A model generated the notes under the pieces. The model had not been told where the DNA came from and ran no database searches. It saw only the letters and a list, made by a program, of their open reading frames with translations. The position numbers and the translations under genes are program-made. Positions 9,165 to 12,500 of a stretch of 12,500 nt of DNA are shown piece by piece. Source of the stretch: Trachelipus rathkii (Eukaryota > Arthropoda > Malacostraca > Isopoda > Trachelipodidae). The stretch is taken from assembly GCA_015478945.1 (NCBI GenBank), contig JABUQX010007536.1, forward strand, positions 27,501-40,000. The letters run 5' to 3'. The number at the start of each line of letters is the position of its first letter. Position 1 is the first letter of the stretch.

Positions 9165-9525
9165 CATGAATTATTCTAATTTTCCTAATTAACCAAAAAA
9201 AAGATTTTCTAAATTCTATATCAAGATGTATTAAATGAATTAGAAACTGTTAAAAATGGTTAATTCAGTTAAATAAACCGTGAATGAACATCACATAAGA
9301 AATTGTATACGGGGAAAAGTGTTGTAACGCGCATCGATATGTACACAAGGATGAGCGTAGCGTGTTAAAGGCTGCGTAACACGTTGTGTGATTTTAGTTA
9401 TCTGACAATTATTTAAAAACTTATTATATGTTTCAAATATTCACCAATTTAGAATCGGTCCAATGGAAGCGTCATTTTATTTCTGTTAAATTAATAACTA
9501 CAACTATATAAAGAAAATTTAATCT

Positions 9526-9528
<3 letters not shown>
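9165..9528. other. Unique AT-rich spacer with a CpG-rich patch
   Basis: No coding frame or RNA gene is recognised. The patch 9310-9392 holds eight CpGs in about 80 bases, against very few around it. Inside it, CGTGTTA (9361-9367) and TAACACG (9377-9383) can form a 7-bp hairpin with a 9-base loop. Confidence 0.6.
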
Positions 9529-9836
<308 letters not shown>

Positions 9837-10099
9837 TGCCAACATAAAAAAAATATCTTTTTAAATAAAAATTGCTACCTAACCTGTTCTTTCTGTCTAA
9901 ATAAACCAATTAGTGTTTAATTAATTATTTTTAAGTAAAATTATTTACGATTAAAATAATAAAAGCAATTTGTTGAAATAGTTAAACAATAATTAAACAA
10001 TTTTCACTATCGTAAAATCAAGAATATTCTTAGAAATATATATAATATATTAATCTCTGTGTTCGAGGGATGCACATTTGTGCTAAAAAAAAATGCTTA
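9837..10099. other. AT-rich unique sequence, nothing recognised
   Basis: A-rich and T-rich runs only. Its last part (10053-10069) is the first copy of the direct repeat described separately. Confidence 0.6.
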
Positions 10100-10338
10100 A
10101 TTTTTCGTTCGTTTTTGTCAAACTTAGCGCAAAATCATGAAAAAATGGTCACCAAACGTAAAGAATTTCCCTAATTCTGTGTAAATAAAGAATAAAATTC
10201 TGTATAAAATAGCAACCTTACAGAGAAAAAAATTCCTTACGTTTGATGGAAAAATTTTGCATCTTATTAAAAGCCAGCACCTCACACAACACATACTTTT
10301 CAAAAAAACGAAAACGGCTTTATCTCTGTGTTTGAGGG
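10053..10338 (+). repeat. Direct repeat pair flanking a small foldback
   Basis: ATCTCTGTGTTCGAGGG at 10053-10069 and ATCTCTGTGTTTGAGGG at 10322-10338 differ at one of 17 bases and bracket the foldback at 10100-10312. This is too long for a usual target-site duplication, so a duplicated element end is equally possible. Confidence 0.7.
10100..10312. repeat. Small imperfect foldback (~210 bases)
   Basis: CACCAAACGTAAAGAATTT (10150-10168) pairs with AAATTCCTTACGTTTGATG (10229-10247) at 17 of 19 positions. Flanking pieces also pair loosely: GCGCAAAAT near 10127 with ATTTTGCAT near 10254, and TTCGTTCGTTTTTG near 10105 with AAAAAAACGAAAACG near 10303. The tip lies around 10190-10210. Confidence 0.6.
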
Positions 10339-10339
10339 T

Positions 10340-10541
10340 AAGAATTTCCCTTAACGCGCGTTCTGCGTGACGTAAGAGAGGAGACTGAAATGACCGTGGC
10401 TAGCTGGGATCAAGTCTCCCACTCCATTTATTTGTTCCAGGAATGCTCATGCATGCCTCTCGGATTTCTTTTGCATGTTTGCGTACCCTACTCCCAGTTC
10501 TGGGGAACCAAGAGTCACATGATGATGATGATGATAATTTA
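10340..10541. other. GC-richer island ending in (ATG)n, open in both strands
   Basis: Compositionally this is unlike its AT-rich surroundings. On the + strand a frame runs from ATG 10389 (57 codons, MTVASWDQVSHSIYLFQECS at the start) to a TAA at 10560-10562. On the - strand a stop-to-stop frame of 56 codons spans 10570-10403 and contains SCDSWFPRTGSRVRKHAKEI. Past a single TAG (10400-10402) it stays open for 91 more codons to about 10127. Both frames look protein-like and neither is recognised. The ATG triplet repeat (10519-10536) at one end suggests a dispersed repeat, such as a SINE-like or transposon-end element with a short tandem tail. A B-box-like GGATCAAGTCTCC (10407-10419) is present without a convincing A box. 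Confidence 0.4.
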
Positions 10542-10605
10542 CCATGGCAAAAATAAAGGATAAAATATATTCATTTCAGTATATTCAACTTTAAAGAATT
10601 ATATC

Positions 10606-10988
<383 letters not shown>

Positions 10989-11026
10989 TTATATATATAT
11001 ATATATATATACATATAATATATGTG

Positions 11027-11058
<32 letters not shown>

Positions 11059-11116
11059 CTATATATATATATATATATGATATATATATATATATATTGT
11101 GTGTGTATGTGTGTGT
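10989..11116. repeat. (TA)n with (TG)n ends
   Basis: (TA)n with ATGTGTATGTGTA interruptions ends in a TGTGTGTATGTGTGTGT tract. Open frames here are artefacts. Confidence 0.95.
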
Positions 11117-11147
11117 CACGTTTTTCCGTTAAAGTGGATAAGCTTAA

Positions 11148-11498
11148 GAGGAAAAGTTGATTACGCAAGATGAGATGGATGTTTTCAGACATATTAAAGA
11201 AGATTTATTTAATGTTCACAACAAAAAAGGTTGCTTTGAGACATGAAACATGCTAATATTTTTTTTATTATTATTCTACTTCCAAAGAAAGAAAGCGATA
11301 GATTTTTCGAATGACAATGAAGTTTTAAACTATCTCTTCGAAGTGTCAGGACAAACTGCAGCTTTAATTTGTATCAATATCAGTAAAGTCGACTATGTAA
11401 TAATCCTTCACATATCTTATGTTGGCAGTGGATCTCTTAGTATAAGAGTAACACAGGTCCCAGGGGAAAGAATTTCCAGTTTAGTATTCGTCGTATAG
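11148..11498 (+). pseudogene. Possible broken coding sequence, unrecognised
   Basis: Frame 3 opens at 11148 (EEKLITQDEMDVFRHIKEDL at the start), meets TGA at 11244-11246, then reads on from 11247 to a TAG at 11496-11498 through KKAIDFSNDNEVLNYLFEVS and GSLSIRVTQVPGERI. Past that TAG the same frame stays open to 11861, inside element B. Two stops in about 238 codons is fewer than AT-rich DNA usually gives. It may be a decayed gene or element, or two exons: a T-rich tract ending CTTCCAAAG at 11279-11287 resembles an acceptor. The - strand over 11510-11610 also reads protein-like (SLCETEDKLAQLHDEIKES, then a stop), so the strand is not secure. Confidence 0.3.
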
Positions 11499-11639
11499 GT
11501 ACCAAACCTTCAGAAATTTTCGTCGTTTTCAAACTCAGAATCTCATGATTCTTTAATTTCATCGTGGAGTTGTGCTAATTTATCCTCCGTTTCGCATAAA
11601 CTTTTCTCCATGGAAAATGCAATAATCTATTTGATTTTT

Positions 11640-12358
11640 CTTTTTCTGGCTCTTTCTGGCATTTTTGCAAAAAAAAAATTCTCAACTTCAATATTCTTCT
11701 TCATCTTTCCCCAATCTAGTTTTTCCGGTGGCAGGACAACTGTCTTAATTTTCGCTAAAGCCGAAATCTTTGCTCATACTTTTACCACTAATTCCACTCT
11801 ATACTATTCTAGAACTATTTCTCCTTTTCCATCTTCTTCCAACTCACTCATTCATGCCTAATATTGTGACTTTTTTCTAAATACGTTATTTCTGTTCCCT
11901 CAGAGTTTAACATTAAGAAGAAGAACGATACTGACGGTATCCTCCAATGATTCTGGAAATAAATGCTTTTGAGCTTGTACAATGATTTAGTAAACTATTT
12001 CACCTATGTTTATCAACTCTAGCTTTTCTTTAATGATGGAAACATGCACTATTTAGCCTTTGCATAAAAAAAGAGGACTCCCGTCCTATGCTTTTAACCT
12101 AATTACTTTCCAAAGTTTTTGAATTAATCCTTAATTAACATGAAGATTTGGAAACTTCTTTAATGTTCTAATCTTATCTATTAATGGTGGTGTTCCTCAA
12201 GGTTCTATTCTGTCCACAACTTTTTTTCTTCACCAATTTTCATCACCAATCTACTCCTATGCCGACGACTATACTCCTGATTATTGATTTTATTTTGATA
12301 GGCATCCCACCAAACAGCAAAACATCATGCTAGGAGAGTGACCTTAGAGCAGCAACTA

Positions 12359-12431
<73 letters not shown>

Positions 12432-12500
12432 AAGATGGCTTTAGAGCAACTGGTATCTGATTTTTCAGTATTTTAGATTCTAATTTCTAATTGATTTGGA
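11640..12500 (+). pseudogene. Truncated, internally deleted LINE copy (element B)
   Basis: Same family as element A. Around 11646-11705 a 'FWHLAK' linker-like region is readable. KAEIFAHTFTTNSTLYYS (frame 3, about 11758-11811) matches KANLFG.LFSS.STL of element A. From 11941 (frame 1) come PPMILEINAFELV, FSKLFHLCLSTLAF, then WKHALF at 12037 and KVFELILN at 12112, the 'FP..WK.A' and 'YRPI.L....K.FE.IL' region. Text then jumps near 12165-12182 straight to NGGVPQGSILSTTFF (frame 3) and YADDYTPDY at 12258-12284. So roughly 120 codons, including the QYGFR motif and RT motif A, are missing. FDRHPTKQQN (12294 on) and the (CT)n tract follow. The catalytic YADD pair is kept but the copy is plainly dead. 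It runs off the window edge. Confidence 0.85.
12361..12429 (+). repeat. (CT)34 microsatellite
   Basis: Pure CT run inside element B coding DNA, just after the text equivalent to 'ATERL.SDLSLIS'. That stretch encodes Leu-Ser, so a short CTCTCTCT in the ORF could have seeded it. Confidence 0.97.

Noticed and set aside
10407..10419. tRNA-type B box suggesting a SINE promoter
   Set aside because: Only a partial match, on either strand, and no A box at the right spacing; kept only as a remark.

Overview
The window looks like non-genic DNA from an invertebrate animal genome. It is AT-rich. I estimate that about a fifth of it is microsatellite: (TA)n, (TAA)n, (ATGT)n, (GA)n, (CT)n and (CA)n. It carries decayed non-LTR retrotransposons (LINEs) full of frameshifts and stops, and there is no bacterial-style gene packing. 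Such microsatellite loads with Jockey-like LINEs are known from decapod crustaceans, cephalopods and other marine invertebrates. I cannot name the species.

Layout. 1-1830: a dead LINE (element C) on the + strand. It keeps a readable reverse-transcriptase palm with a YLDD motif, is interrupted by a (GA)30 tract, and runs almost directly into a 151-base (ATGT)n tail. 2230-2349: a GC-richer island on the - strand that could be a 120-base, glycine-rich protein-coding exon with good splice signals; (TA)n repeats abut its acceptor. 2376-2685: a short duplicated motif embedded in (TA)n. 2843-4010: a 22-base-arm hairpin, then an imperfect palindrome of about 1.1 kb (foldback element). 4347-7122: a near full-length but dead ORF2 of a Jockey-superfamily-like LINE (element A), with APE endonuclease, reverse transcriptase and C-terminal parts recognisable in shifting frames. 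7194-8993: mostly (TA)n/(TAA)n arrays. 9000-11140: AT-rich spacer with (CA)n and (TA)n tracts, a small foldback, a CpG-rich patch and a GC-richer island open in frames on both strands. 11148-11861: one reading frame that stays open except for two stops. 11640-12500: a second, internally deleted copy of the element A family (element B), interrupted by a (CT)34 tract and cut by the window edge.

Nothing here forms an operon or an intact gene set. The LINE copies are mutationally dead. The items most worth following up are the candidate exon, the 1.1 kb foldback (a potential long double-stranded RNA source) and the unexplained GC island at 10340-10541.
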